Source: Erythrophleum ivorense
Lineage: Eukaryota > Streptophyta > Magnoliopsida > Fabales > Fabaceae
Direction: 5' to 3'
Length of the DNA stretch: 64,000 nucleotides
NCBI GenBank assembly: GCA_026724425.1
Contig: JAIUCV010000283.1
Location: 186,001 to 250,000, forward strand
Under the pieces are notes generated by a model. That model was not told the DNA's origin, did no database searches, and saw only the letters and a program-made list of their open reading frames with translations. Position numbers and translations under genes: made by a program. This document shows positions 1-12,400 of the stretch, piece after piece; the first letter of the stretch is position 1, and every line of letters starts with the position of its first letter.

Positions 1-1869
1 AGCATGACGAGACTTTCTGATGATCGGAAAAAAGCAAGAGCCTTTCCACAATGGTCTCGACGACTCAACCATGTGTAAAACAGATGGAAAGCGTGTCGGT
101 GGAGTAAACGAGAGAGCGACTCGCAGGCTTATGAGTTTAACATCATCTTTACTACCACCTTTACTAGGTGTTAACTCCAACCACTTCTCAACAGAGAGTT
201 GAGTAACAACCGGAGATAGAAACTCCTTTAGTGAAAAAGAAGCAAAGCCTAAGCTTTTAGACTCTCTTAAAATAAGCTGGAAACGAAGCTCTCCTGTAGG
301 TTCACACTGAAAGAAAGCAACTTGCTTCTCCCCAACCTCGGATAAAATCGACAGTCTACGCTCGGTATCGAACAGAGAATCAGGTTGCGTTTTACTAAAC
401 ACAACCGAGAGCTTTCCCTTATGACCATCTGGTACGTTTCTTACCCCAATAATCTCCAAGAGAACCTGCAAGATTACAAAAAGAATCACTTAGAAACAAG
501 ACGAAAACCGGAGAAAAAGAGCCAAGACTCTTACCTCAACAACCTGCACCTCTGGAAACTGGATCAAGTTCTTGAAATCTTCTTGATGAGTTGGTTCTTT
601 GCTCAAAACATCAGAAGCAGCAAAAGGACAAGTTGCAACAGGTGAAGGTGCATTGCCTCTATGCATTGCGCCGGCTTTCCAGTATCTTCTCCCAAACGTT
701 TCCTCCCACTGAGAAGTCGTGTTCGAAAAGCCGGTATCCAGCTTCTTACCTTTGCCTCTATCAGAATCTGTGTCATCATGCTCCAACACTTTACCAATAA
801 GCTTCACCATATCAATGCAGTAAGATTCAGGGTGAAGCTGATGCGTGTGCCAGATAAGGTCAACATCGTAAGTCGGAACACAAAACCTTCTTAAAGACCT
901 TTCTCTGTTCTTCTTGATCAGATAGAGAAAACCTTTGTATCTTGCAACAGCTTCTTGTAGAAAAACTTCATTGCTCACATAAGATCTTGAAACCTGTGGC
1001 AAGAACACAAATCAACAAGAATGAAGAAAGATCCAAATTTGATTTAAATGACAAAAATCATTCTAAAGTTATATACCTGGTAGTAAAACGGGCTTTGCCT
1101 CTTAACAGCTGAGACAAGATCATATTTGGTGTGTTTCTCAAGATCTAAAGATGATCTTTCAGAGACGTCCTTATTCAAGTCTAGATCATAAGGTTCCTCC
1201 AGATACATATTTTTCCATAAAGCTTCAGTCTTTAGTTTTGAGTTTCCGTTAACAGAAGATACGACGCCGGAATTGTCGAGAACTCTGCCGTAAAGTTGCT
1301 CACAGTCAGTCTTATACCTCACCTGGATTCAAGAGCAAAATTTACTCAAAACATTGAATAACGAAAGATAAGTTTTATTGATAGTGTGACTAAGAAGAAA
1401 CTATGTTTAGCTTACCGGATTAAGCCTGTGACAGTGCCAGATCCATTCACAGTCAAGAGGAGGGACCAAAGGCCCTTCACTAGCAGATGACTCAGACTCA
1501 GAGTATTTAGCAAGCAGTGGAAGCCAACAAGCATTGTACCTGAAATCACCAAATTCACTTAAATTTCACAACTTTGAACAATTAAGAATCCATCATGCTA
1601 TTCGAAAGATCAACCTCCACAGTCAAATAAGCACTGAAATAGATTCAAGGATCTCAAACATACAGAGATGCAATCACAAGAACAAAAAAGGAAGGAGATT
1701 TAAACCTGTAGATGGCTTTTTCAAGTGCAGGGCCTTCGTAGAGCCATCGATGCCTATCAACAGTTTCAAGGAACTGGAGCTGCTGCTTGGCTGCAGCAAA
1801 TAAGTCAACGCTTATCTCTATCTTCTGAGCTTCAAGCCACTCAACTTCATGATCCTTTTCTTTATCCAT
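1..1869 (-). CDS. GRDP1: DUF1399 / glycine-rich domain protein, 5' part only (GRDP1-like)
   Basis: Exons, reading leftwards: 1706-1869, 1416-1539, 1077-1322, 535-993 and 1-465, which is still open at the window edge; 486 codons are visible. All joins are GT-AG and keep frame. The start (MDKEKDHEVEWLEAQ) is the first ATG of the exon. The N-terminal part is the DUF1399 region: the motif DCEWIWHCHRLNP and later DVDLIWHTHQLHP are the paired W-H-x-H-x-L-x-P repeats typical of the family. The glycine-rich C-terminus would lie outside the window. In Arabidopsis, GRDP proteins are linked to ABA and osmotic-stress responses and growth; the molecular function is not settled. A long leader, possibly with a 5'UTR intron, probably reaches to about 2220. 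The family is a firm call; the exact paralogue rests on synteny. Confidence 0.88.
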
Positions 1870-3022
1870 GACACTTTAACTTTTTAACCTTTCAAAACGA
1901 TACCAAAACAAAAAAAAAAACACAAAATTAACTTGCAGATCAATATGGTGAGTCTGTGACTACGATTTTGAACAGATTTTGACCCAAATCATATAAACAG
2001 AAACCCTAAATCAAGTCCTTAACTTAATCAATTAGATAAGCGCATATGAAATTTGAGGATCATGTGCTTGTGCAAGCCATAGCATGATCAAAAGCAACAA
2101 GTAAGCATAAGGAGTTAAACGGAAAATCTCACCTCCGATCGCCGGGAAATTTATCCGATGAGAATCTGTGATTTGTTGTTGTCGGAGAATGAGAGAGAGG
2201 CTTTGTACTTGCAATGTATAGCGACTTCAACCTGTACGATCACTAGCGATTTATTAAATGACAAAACTGCCCCAAACTGTACTTTCTAAAGACATAAGAG
2301 ATAGACAATAATTAAAGTATTAAACGCCTTTTGTTCGGTGCTTAAAACAAATAAATGAAACGCCTAATTAGAGAAAAGGCCTAAACGAACTACTTTAACG
2401 TGTATTTCACGTATCGTTTTAAATCTTATCCAATGTACTAAACCGGTTTGAACCATACCGGATGTCTTATGTCTTCAATGGTCCGTCCGATTGTCCGTAC
2501 TCAGAACCATACCGGTCTCAAATGATCAACAGTTTCACTTTCAGGTCGTACAATCCAATAATTTTACGGTTGTTGCTTTGTATTAATCATCCATTATGTT
2601 TTTTGGCCTTTCAAATTGTTAAAGATCGGATCCTACAATTCAACAATGATATGAGTTACAAATCACAAAGCTTTTGGTTATAACCTTTTGTGACTCTTTA
2701 CTCTTTAGCTGCTTAGCCTTAGAAAGGCTTCTGATCTTTTCACAAGCAACACCGATTATTGTTCAAAAAGATCCATTAGACGACAGTTGTTTTTGAGTTA
2801 TGGTGTAATACAATTTGTCATTCAAAAGATCTTAATGGACAGACAAAAAGATTCACATTTTGAAACTACTAGTTTTACTAGAGCTAATGGGAAGAAAGAA
2901 AGAATCATTCAATGGTACACATGATACAAAGAAAGATGGTTGGTTCTTCTGATTTAAGCCAAAGTCTCATCAGACTCGATTAAGATTTTAACAGATATAG
3001 TGGCTATTGCATGTTTGATGTT
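1870..3022. other. 5' leader of the GRDP gene and intergenic spacer
   Basis: 1870-2220 looks like the leader and proximal promoter of the minus-strand GRDP gene. From there to 3022 (the BRK1 stop) I see no exon with splice support on either strand. I recall an FAD-dependent oxidoreductase gene (AT2G22650) between these neighbours in Arabidopsis thaliana; nothing like it is visible here. Confidence 0.5.
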
Positions 3023-3777
3023 TCACGTAGCGAACAAAGTAGGATTTGCAGTCGCAGTACTCACTTGGACTTCCAACATCTCCAGGCGACGTTCCAACAG
3101 ATCCAACTTCTCATTCAAAGATGCTAATTTGCTCTTTGTCGTCGATTCTAAATCCACACACACAAAAGGAAACAGAAGCAAGTCAGAGAAAGTTTCATCA
3201 ACACACAAAACATTATTGTCTCATTGTCTAAAACCATCTGGAATTGGAGCTGAGAAGATCATTACTAAGATCCAAACGAAACCAACTTGCTCTCTTTGGT
3301 CGATTTCAGCAAGTCACAGACTTTAATGGAAAGCTTTCATAGTTTGATAATCAAGTTAGCTCAACATTGTCTAAGATCAATAGAAATGGATCTAAGAACC
3401 AAGAAGATAACGGCCAAACGATTTCGTATCAAACTGTAGCAACAATCATCGTAAATTCGAACCAAATTCAAATGAAATCTGATAGTATCAACCATAAAAA
3501 AGCTGAAATTTTGCATCTAAACCCATCACCTAATCACCAAGAACCCTAAAAGTTTCTAAATTTAGCAATGAACGAAATTGACGGACTTGAAGCAAAAAGC
3601 TCCAAACTTTCAATAAACCCAACACACAGGGTGAGAGGTTTTACCGAATTGGACGAGGAATTCGAAGAGACGACGAACATTGAGAGAGATGTGTGAGATA
3701 AACTCTCGATTCTCCCAATCTGCTTGAACAGCGATTCCTACATTCACTGCGTTCGTGATTCCTCCTGCTTTCGCCAT
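3023..3777 (-). CDS. BRK1: BRICK1, small subunit of the SCAR/WAVE complex
   Basis: Two exons, 3645-3777 and 3023-3147, joined in frame across a 497-bp GT-AG intron, give an 85-residue protein, the usual BRK1/HSPC300 length. The start is MAKAGGITNAVNVG; an upstream in-frame Met would add a short tail absent from the family. The second exon is a heptad-rich coiled coil (LNEKLDLLERRLEMLEVQV). BRK1 assembles with SCAR, ABI, NAP and SRA/PIR subunits at the cell cortex. The complex activates ARP2/3 actin nucleation, which in plants controls trichome and pavement-cell shape. Sequence conservation is very high, so the call is firm. The terminal residues TLFAT end at a TGA at 3023-3025. Confidence 0.95.
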
Positions 3778-4796
3778 TAATTGACCCCCCCACAACCTCT
3801 TTAATTTCCTCTTTCTTCTACAGACACAGATTTCAAATTCTGCAGCTTTTTTTTTTTTTTTTGTTTGCCCTTTTTCAGATTCAGTTTCAGCTGTGGAAAA
3901 TGATTGAGCAATCGATTAGACAACCAGGGTCACCTACTTTTTTGTTCTCTCTAAGAAAAGATTCTGAATTTTTTTTATCTTCCTTTTCTTCGATGAAGAA
4001 AGAAGTAGATTTGAAGAAACGGGACTTTGATGAGAGAAATAAAAAATTAAGTGGCTAAATTATAATTTATGTTTCTGATGAAATGTCACGAGATTTAACA
4101 TTTGGTGGCCCGGTTCGGTTTGATATTTTAATTTTTTCTTTGTCGTATAGATTGCGTAGTTAGTGTCCAACCTTTTGCCTTTCTATTCAAATGTCACTAT
4201 CAAATTAAAGATTAAGAAATTCTTGGTTCTTCGTACGTATATACTATTACAACCAATCTTTATTAGTCTTTGAATTTAAGATAAGTTCTAAAAAGTTGAT
4301 AACTTGAAATAGGTATATATCTTGAGAAAGGAAAAAAAGGACCGATGAGGAAACAAATTTTAAGCCATTGTATCAGAATCATCAAAATTAAGAGTACTCT
4401 TGAGTATAATTTAAGGCACTCGTTCCTCCTATTCACTGAAAACCAACAAATTTAAGCTGCAATTAAACCGAAATTCAAATTCAACACCATGCTTTATTAA
4501 TTATATATCTTAGTACTGTATGTATTTTCATACATGTCTTAATTATATACTTAAAAAAACAAATGAGAAAGCTTAGTAGAATACAATCCAAAAGCTGCTC
4601 CATTGCTTTCCCTTGAGACGACATATATCGTACAAAATCAAACCTATGGTTTTGTCTTCGACATGATTACACTCCCACTTTTCCTGCATGAAAACATACT
4701 GGCAAGTATATATAAACGAGTTATGTATATATTATACATGTATGTTTGAAGGGTTTTGAGAATCAAGAACGAACAAGTTTTGTATCTTTTATGATC
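3778..4796. other. BRK1 leader/promoter and AGL17 3' flank
   Basis: The interval holds the 5' region of BRK1, including a poly-T run near 3848-3862, and AT-rich spacer up to the AGL17 stop. A short open frame at 3861-4058 has no recognisable product and no codon-use support. I see no other gene. Confidence 0.5.
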
Positions 4797-7547
4797 TTAG
4801 CTCTTTGATGACTGCTCAGGCTGACTTAGCTGCAGCGTAACCTGTGCATGGGATTCATCTGCTGCATCTTCAAGCTCACGAAGTCCCAGTCCATTCGTGC
4901 TTGACGTTGCATAAGCCTGCAACACCATTAATTACCACTTTTGTGTAACTCTCTATAACATGTCTTTTAATTTGCTTCAGGTATACGAGTTTGATTTACA
5001 AAGGATGTATTATCACTTACAAATGAAAGTATTATTGAAGTTTGTGTTTCTAATTTACCTTCTGTAGTTGGACGTTTTCTTGATGAATCCTTTGTACATT
5101 TCTCGACAATTCGAGGTTCTCATGATGAATAAGGTTCCTCTGCAAAAGATGAACGAACTATAAGAACCTGGAAAAAACTAGGAATGAGAACGTAGATCAT
5201 GTGTTTACATGTGTAAATAGATGTTATTTACATTCAAAGTTAAAGAAAAAATCTTTAAAGAAAAAAAAAAAACTTAAACGTGTTTGTTTAATATGTAATC
5301 AAACACAAACACTTAATAACCTTTCTAGTTAGTTCTTTGATTTCATTAGTCCAAATTTGTTCCTGCAAGATTCGAAGAAAATTTGATTAGTTTGAATATC
5401 ATATATATTCCAAGACAAACAAGAGCTAGAGTATTCATATATGTATATATTTAGTGAGATATAAATATTACCTTTTTCATACGAATTCCACGTAAACTCA
5501 TTTCAAGTTGGCTCTCTATATTGTATAAGTCCTTCACGCTCAAACCATTTAATTGCTCTCCCGTTAGTTGTCTGCTTCATTACAAATGTTGATTGCGATT
5601 TATACATATATAGATTAATTTTAGTTACATGTTTACACAAACACACTCATAAATATGACTATTTACCCTATAAAGCAATTTATTAGGGAAATAAGATCCA
5701 TTTTGTTAACTATATATAGTTGGCAGTGGCGAATCTCTAATTTTTTTTTAACTGGGTTCATATCAAATTTTTAAAAAAAAGATATTAACCTTGAATCTTT
5801 CTTAATTAGGAACCACACAACACAAAAGAAAAGATACCAACACTACAGTATAAAAGATTCATGATATAACTCACATATTACTGGTTAGTTTGAATTATAA
5901 ACTCATGATTACTCATAATTTTCAGCAAGTACGTACCGATGATTTTCCTGCAAAGAGTGCAGTTCATGCCTTAGAGTTGTGGCCTCTCTCTGCCAAAACT
6001 ACAACACGCAACACAATCTAACTCATCAACTCTCCAACTCAAGTGTAATAATACAAACATGAGTAATATCTTTATCAGTATGATTGCCTCTCCACTTGTC
6101 TGATTTTTGTGTAGTATAAACGTACCTTAACTTCTGATGCGGGGTTTAGTAGCTGTTGCTGCTCCATCTTGGTTTTGTTGAATCGTTCAATAGCCGATTT
6201 CATACTGTTCATTTTCAAAACAAAATGATGTTTTTGTTTCCATTAATACTAATGAAAGAAAAGAAAAGCTAGACCAAAGTCTCTCAAATTTTTTTATTTT
6301 TTCAAACTTCTCTACTCTAAGATGCACTTGATGTAACAAAAGACATTTTTGGGTTAGAATTAATTTTACATTCAATTTAAAAAAAATGAAAGAAAAGAAA
6401 AATTCTTCAGTTCCTTATAAAATGTTCCCTATTTTCGTATTGGTAATTAAAAATGGGTTTAAGATTGTTATGACATAAGAAAGAAAAGAAAGATATATGT
6501 CAGGCATATATATTATTCATGAATGGTATACACTATGACTTGGGTGTCATATATATCAACTAATAACTGTTTTTGACATATGAGTCAATACATTTATGAT
6601 GTCCTTTATAGATTAAATTTTAAATCTAACAGTTCAATAAATGTTTTTAAAAATGTTTTTCTAATGAATTAATTTGATATTCTGGTATATTTTGATATAT
6701 ACAGAGTCATCAAATCGGTATGTAATATTATTATATACACAAAATAAAGAGAGTTATATTAATATATACAGAGTGAAATAAAATCATCATGTTACATACA
6801 ATCTCCAAATGTATTTATACTGATCAACTTGTACACTCCCTTTCTATCACTTTATTAGTCTTCCAACGTTATACTTGTTTTAGCTTTTAGTTACTATGTC
6901 GTAAACTTACTCAAATGTTTCTAATTTTGGCAAAGTAATACTACCACTCCTTATAACCAATGTAAACACACACATATGCATATATGTAGCTGTATAGGTA
7001 GACACTAAGACACAGCATGTCCTCACACACAATAAGCCATGAGCATCCTTTAAATTAGTTTGTTCATCTTTATAACTAGTAAACTTCTCTAATTAGCTTT
7101 TTCTTCTTCTTCTATTTTGCTTTGGCATCCTCCTTTCAAACTAAGTTTCTTTTCCAAAAGATAGTTTTATGAGCCATACATACGGCCACTTAAAATTTAC
7201 TGAAATGTGGAACGTTATGTTGGCACAAGGTGCACACAAATGTACACTACAAATGAGCAAATCACGCAGAGAAACACATCTCGCTTAATAAATCCAACGC
7301 TTTCAAGCAAACCCATAATTTATAAGTACGTATGTGTGTAGGGATTGAATAAGGAAGAGAGAAACCTGGAGCTGGCAAAGTCATAGAGCTTGTCGGTATT
7401 GGAGAAAATGATGAGACCGATCTCGGCGTCGCAGAGAATAGCAAGCTCTTTAGCTTTCTTGATGAGACCCTTCCTTCTTTTGGAGAAAGTGACTTGCCTA
7501 CTTGTCGAATCATCGATCCTCTGGATCACAATCTTCCCCCTTCCCAT
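4797..7547 (-). CDS. AGL17: MIKC-type MADS-box transcription factor, AGL17 clade
   Basis: Seven exons (7366-7547, 6126-6204, 5937-5998, 5472-5571, 5321-5362, 5059-5139, 4797-4916) give 221 residues. Exon sizes 182/79/62/100/42 are the classic MIKC pattern. Residues 1-60 are the MADS domain (MGRGKIVIQRIDDSTSRQ...). The linker follows, then the K-box coiled coil (LHSLQENHRQLTGEQLNGL... through the 42-bp exon), then a short C-terminal tail ending LSQPEQSSKS. The DNA-binding residues of the MADS helix (KRRKGLIKKAKEL) are intact. The AGL17 clade is root-expressed, and AGL17 promotes flowering in the photoperiod pathway in Arabidopsis. The MADS domain reads DAEIGLIIFS, slightly different from what I recall for A. 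thaliana. Intron 1 (6205-7365, 1.16 kb) is the longest, as is usual for regulatory first introns in this family. Confidence 0.92.
5731..5775. repeat. short dispersed-repeat fragment in an AGL17 intron
   Basis: Inside intron 3 of the AGL17 gene lies a fragment beginning GGCAGTGGCGAATC and running through a T-run to TGGGTTCATATC. This signature recurs at the ends of plant transposons. Only this stub is recognisable, so the family is not assigned. Confidence 0.35.
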
Positions 7548-7640
7548 CAATTTTAACTCTGTCTTGATCTTCTCCGTTCTAGGGTTTGTCTAGATCTTCG
7601 CAAGACCAAAGGAAGATGAAGAAGAACGAATCAGGAGAAA

Positions 7641-7644
<4 letters not shown>

Positions 7645-7700
<56 letters not shown>
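7645..7700. repeat. (AG)n microsatellite in the AGL17 leader
   Basis: An almost perfect AG tract of about 55 bp, roughly 100 bp upstream of the AGL17 start codon, so on the sense strand it is a CT tract in or near the 5'UTR. CT/GA tracts in plant leaders can bind BPC (GAGA-binding) factors. Any role here is inferred. Confidence 0.9.
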
Positions 7701-7702
<2 letters not shown>

Positions 7703-7792
7703 AAATATAAAAGAGAGAAAATAAGAGTCCGCAATCTCTTCGAGGAATCAAGATATGTATTTGAGTCGTTCATGACTTCGTTGTATTGGTAG

Positions 7793-9229
7793 ATACAACT
7801 TGAGGGCTATTTAGTAAAGTACCAAATTAATAACCTAAGAATACGATTATTTATTTTCTCAGAGAACAAATGGGAAATGGGAAATAGACCATTTAAAACA
7901 TTTACATGTTAAGCAAATTTAAGCAGTTTTCAAGAACATCTCTATATACAATGGAAACTATTTATACGTGCTATTGTGCTAAGAAATTTTTTCTAAAGAC
8001 CAATATGAAAATGAAATAACCAAGTAAATCTTCTTCAATTTCTTTTGAGATTTATCCAAACAAACTCTAACACCGAACCAAATCAGAAAGAAAAAAAAAA
8101 TCGGTTATAAATTCGGGGTTCCTAAAATTTGTTTTTGATCAAAACTAAAATAAAAAGTAAATGGATTTAGAATCAATATGGTTATCTCATATGGCACGTC
8201 TAAGCATTTTTTTTTTATCGTCAAACGAATATTAAAATATGACAGTATTTAATTTTCTTTTATATCAATAATACAAAAATAAAACACAAAAGTGCTTTTG
8301 TTTGGCACGTGTCAGACAGGAGCTTGGAGTTACGGACATTCTGTTCTATTTACATATTTAGATCTGTTGCGCGTTTCCAAATAAGGCAAGATATACCAAA
8401 GAATGACCAAACTTGTTAATTAATATTCCTTCTGTTTTTTTTTCATAAATACTTCTTACATTTTAAATTTTCATGTAATTTTTTTCCATTTCTAATCTAC
8501 AACATATAAAACAATTAAAATGCAGTAAAAAAAAACAATTAGAATTTTATTTCAAGTTTTGACGACCAAGCTAAAAAATGAGTTATTGTTTCCTTTCGTT
8601 TAATTACCATGATCCCAACAAATAACAAGAAGTGATATATGTATATATATATATACCAACTTGTGTAAGTAAATCGAATGATTAAAAGAAGATATATACA
8701 AAAGTGTGACAGTCGTACAAGTGGGAGTAGCAGAAACAGCTCCTGATTAATACCAATTGGGAGATGCTTTCGCACGTTCCTCGGCATTAGATTCCGTACA
8801 CCTGATCCATTTCTTTATGACAAATTTCTTTTGCTGTAAAAAGTAAAGATATGTTTAGTTTTTCAAATATCTTTTTCTTAAAAGTTAGATTGAAGAGGCA
8901 AAAATAGGTTATAAATAAAAAAGGTTATTGTGTGTACTCTTGCCAAGTATGGTCTACTGTTATGTCTCATCTTTGGGCATTTATCGTTTCGTGTTGTATG
9001 AGACCATATTCTTGATTGGCTGCTTAATTACTAGTTCACTATATGTTTGATGACACAATTTTACTTGGCAATGGAATACTTCACAATCATGAGTCTCTCG
9101 ACTTGCAGCATATGCCACACAATTGATCGAAGGTCCAAAACTCAGAATATAAGATTTCATGATAATCTTTCAGTTCATATTATATGCCACACGATTAATC
9201 AGCTGTTTCGAAATTATGTTTCATCCCTT
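7793..9229. other. AGL17 promoter and upstream spacer
   Basis: AT-rich, no coding region supported. A G-box (CACGTG, inside GGCACGTGTC) sits at 8306-8311, about 760 bp upstream of the AGL17 start. Near 8425-8460 there is a short stretch resembling the end of a small MITE, too weak to call. A TA-rich microsatellite is at about 8636-8655. Confidence 0.45.
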
Positions 9230-9470
9230 TGCTATGGCAATGATACTTTTGCCAGTAGTATGTTGCAACTCGAGTTTCGCAAGGAATGCTCGCATCTTCA
9301 AGTCTGAGTCTCGTCCGCCAGAAGCTCTGCGCAAAGCTCTTGATCGCCTCATCAGAGACAGGCTTCTCTCCTTCCCAGCGCACTCTTCTGTCTCGTCTTC
9401 TATCCTAGAATTCTATTTCTCTTGTATTAGGCCTCATCGACTTTGGCCTGTTCCTTTGTAGTTTTAGTGG
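9230..9470 (+). mobile_element. 3' remnant of a LINE (non-LTR retrotransposon)
   Basis: A plus-strand frame ending at 9461 reads ARNARIFK..., then PPEALRKALDRLIRDRLLSF, then an LEFYFSCIRPH tail. This resembles the extreme C-terminus of plant LINE reverse transcriptase ORF2 proteins, which commonly end with an R-N-x-R-I-F motif followed by an RDRLLSFP-type segment. The rest of ORF2 is missing and I do not see an obvious poly-A tail, so this is a dead 5'-truncated fragment. Confidence 0.5.
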
Positions 9471-9479
9471 CTGGGTTGT

Positions 9480-12400
9480 TTTCGTTTATTTGTCGCTGTA
9501 ATAAGATGCTTTGCATCATTGTAAATCTCAGAAAATTTGTATGAATCTTAACATTTACACTTAGTTTCGCATGTCGTACCCACCGTTCTAAGACCAACAT
9601 ACGCCAAACATACCATTAAACTTTGGTTCAGTTCTTTTATCCTATTTGAATTTCAATTGCAATAGTTTTTTTGGGATCACTTGTAACGAAAAAACTCGGT
9701 CATTTTTCTATTTCAATCTTAAAAAATGATTCTTATATTGTTTTAAATTAGTTATTAAGTTTTGACGCATAAAAAGAAAAGATCATAGATTTACCAAATA
9801 TATGACCATCATACATGTGAAAAAATATCTTTAATTCTCAAACTGTTATTTTTAGTATAGAATCCATTATAAGTTTAGTCTTTGTCTTAAGTTAATTATC
9901 TATTCCTCAGCTTCTTCCTTTAGTAAACTTAGTATTGTACTAGATTCACTACCATCTCAAAAGCTTTTGAAGAGTTTAGGTGGGACCCAAAAGGGACAAC
10001 ATGGTGAAGAAGCAGTGACCACGTGGGCATCACTGATTTTGTTTTCGACCAATCAGATCTCGAGTCTCCAACACACAGCATCAGATGTTTTTAATTTTCC
10101 AGTTTAAACTTTTTAAAAGTAAAAGTCTTACTTGCCAGATGTCAACCATCGAACGTCAGGTATGCCATTTTGATCCTCCTAAAGAAAAATGTTTTTTTTT
10201 GGTTTTCCAATTTTTTTTGAGGTGAGCCTTTTTGTCATGGAGTTTATGTTGTACAATAAAAAGCTTGTTTGGACAAATATTGCATTAACATGATCTTAAA
10301 TTCAATCATTGATCTATTTAGAACTGTAGATACATTCGAGATTTATGAAGTTCACATGAAAGAGAACAGAAAGTGATAAGTGATTAGTGCCAGTAATTAT
10401 AATGAACCACTTCTTTACTTACATCATTATTCCATTTAATGCTTTTGAATCTAATTAAATACTCCACATAAATAAATTTACATTTCGTTTTCTGAGGTCT
10501 TATCTAGTTAATTACTTAATTAAAAGTTGAAATTTGAGTCCTTGGAACTTGAACACTGGTTGCAATTGTACTATATGTTCCAAGGTGTTGGTCATGACTC
10601 AGTTACGTTATTTGAATTCATTAACTAAGAGATTAAAAATTTCAAAATATAAGGACTGCTTGAAAACTAATTTTATATCCATTTATAAGAGTTAGCGTAT
10701 TATCCGTCATTTTATTATAGGTCATGTATACTAGAAGTCTAGAATAATAAAAACTTAATTTAACAATGGCGCTAATTTAAGATTTCATTATAATTTCATA
10801 CGACTATAAATTATAAATTCTTAATCTATTTGGAATTAAAAAATCCTAGATATGATACATATAGATATACCAAGACTTGATTTATCAAGCTTCAAGACAA
10901 TACACTATAATCTCTAGGTTGTTTTTTGTAAAAATCTTTAGGTTGTTTATCTTTTTACACACACACAACTAAGTCGTCTCTTATCTTGCTACCGAACAAT
11001 TCTAACTTAACAAAAGTCTAATCTTATCACACTAACTTTCACACAGATTTTGCTTACTACTAAATGATCGTATACTCATTTCAAAATCGAAGACAATCTT
11101 ATTAGCTTTTGTTATTTTCGGCTACCCCTACACCAACACCAACACACACTTTCCTCGTATATAATTAAGTATTAAGTTTACCCTAATTTATCTCTTGAAA
11201 TCGTGTATATTCTATTTCAACTACAATCTCTGAAGATATGATTAGGCTTATCGAATATCGATGTTGAAATTTCCAGCTAAAGATTATTGAGACGTCTTTA
11301 TCGGACATAATCTATTTGGACTGGTAATTAAGAAACTGAGACACTCTCTTGTTGAAACTATGGGCAGTAGAAAAGCCCATTATGAAAAAGATAGATGAGG
11401 CCTAAACACGTTTGAAACGAAAATGCCAAATATGTTTTCCAATTGACTCCGTAATCAAGTTTGACAACTCTCTGATTTTAAGGTTGGAGAAGATTTATAA
11501 TTTTTTTTTTTTTTGCATAAGTATTCGTGAATAATTTTTCTTTATTAAAATAACTTGTATAGATATTAGATATAGTAAAATAACAGTAAAGATAATCAAT
11601 TATGGAATTTTTACACCTCTCAATTAGCTAATTTTTAAGATAAATTAAAGAATGCGCATTCTCGGAATCTTATTATTAAACTGACTCCAACAATTTTCAA
11701 ATAAGCATTATTTTTGCCATGATCAACTGATTTGCTAGATAATAAAAAATGGAGGAAAATATGGTAAGAATATGGAAGAAACAAGATACCACATGTTATT
11801 GTTTGTGTGGAGAATCTATTAGTGTCGATAGAAACGATTTCATAAAGCGCAAAAGGGGCCTAAGCAAGTCTTGTGAATCATCAACAGTGATGTAAACGTG
11901 ACTAATCTTTGTCCTCTTTCTTCTTCGCTTTTATAAAAATAAAACCGTTAATTATTTTACTAGAAATCTATATGTATCCTTAACTGGAATTACTCGCAAG
12001 CTATAAGCTAACTAAAACAATACTAGACGAAAAGACATAATTTACACATTAGTTCACCAGAACCATGATTAAATCTTACTACCCGTCGTCTTGTCTTAAA
12101 GGCTAAAGCTATTCTTTTGTCAGATATTGTAACTGCAAATCGTATTTCGCATATCACTAATAAGGTTTAATACGAAAACTTTGAATCTCAGTGCATTTTT
12201 ACGACATTAGAACAACAAAAATTACTGTATATACACACTTTAGTATCTTGCACACAAAAGTATCAGAGGTACATTAGATCTCAGGTCAAGACTCAACACG
12301 TAAACTTACTAAAGCTTTAGAGAGGTTTGATATCATCGCTTTATTAATTTGGGCTTCAATTAGGATGTTTTACACGTGGTGAACTTGCGGAAACTTCTCG

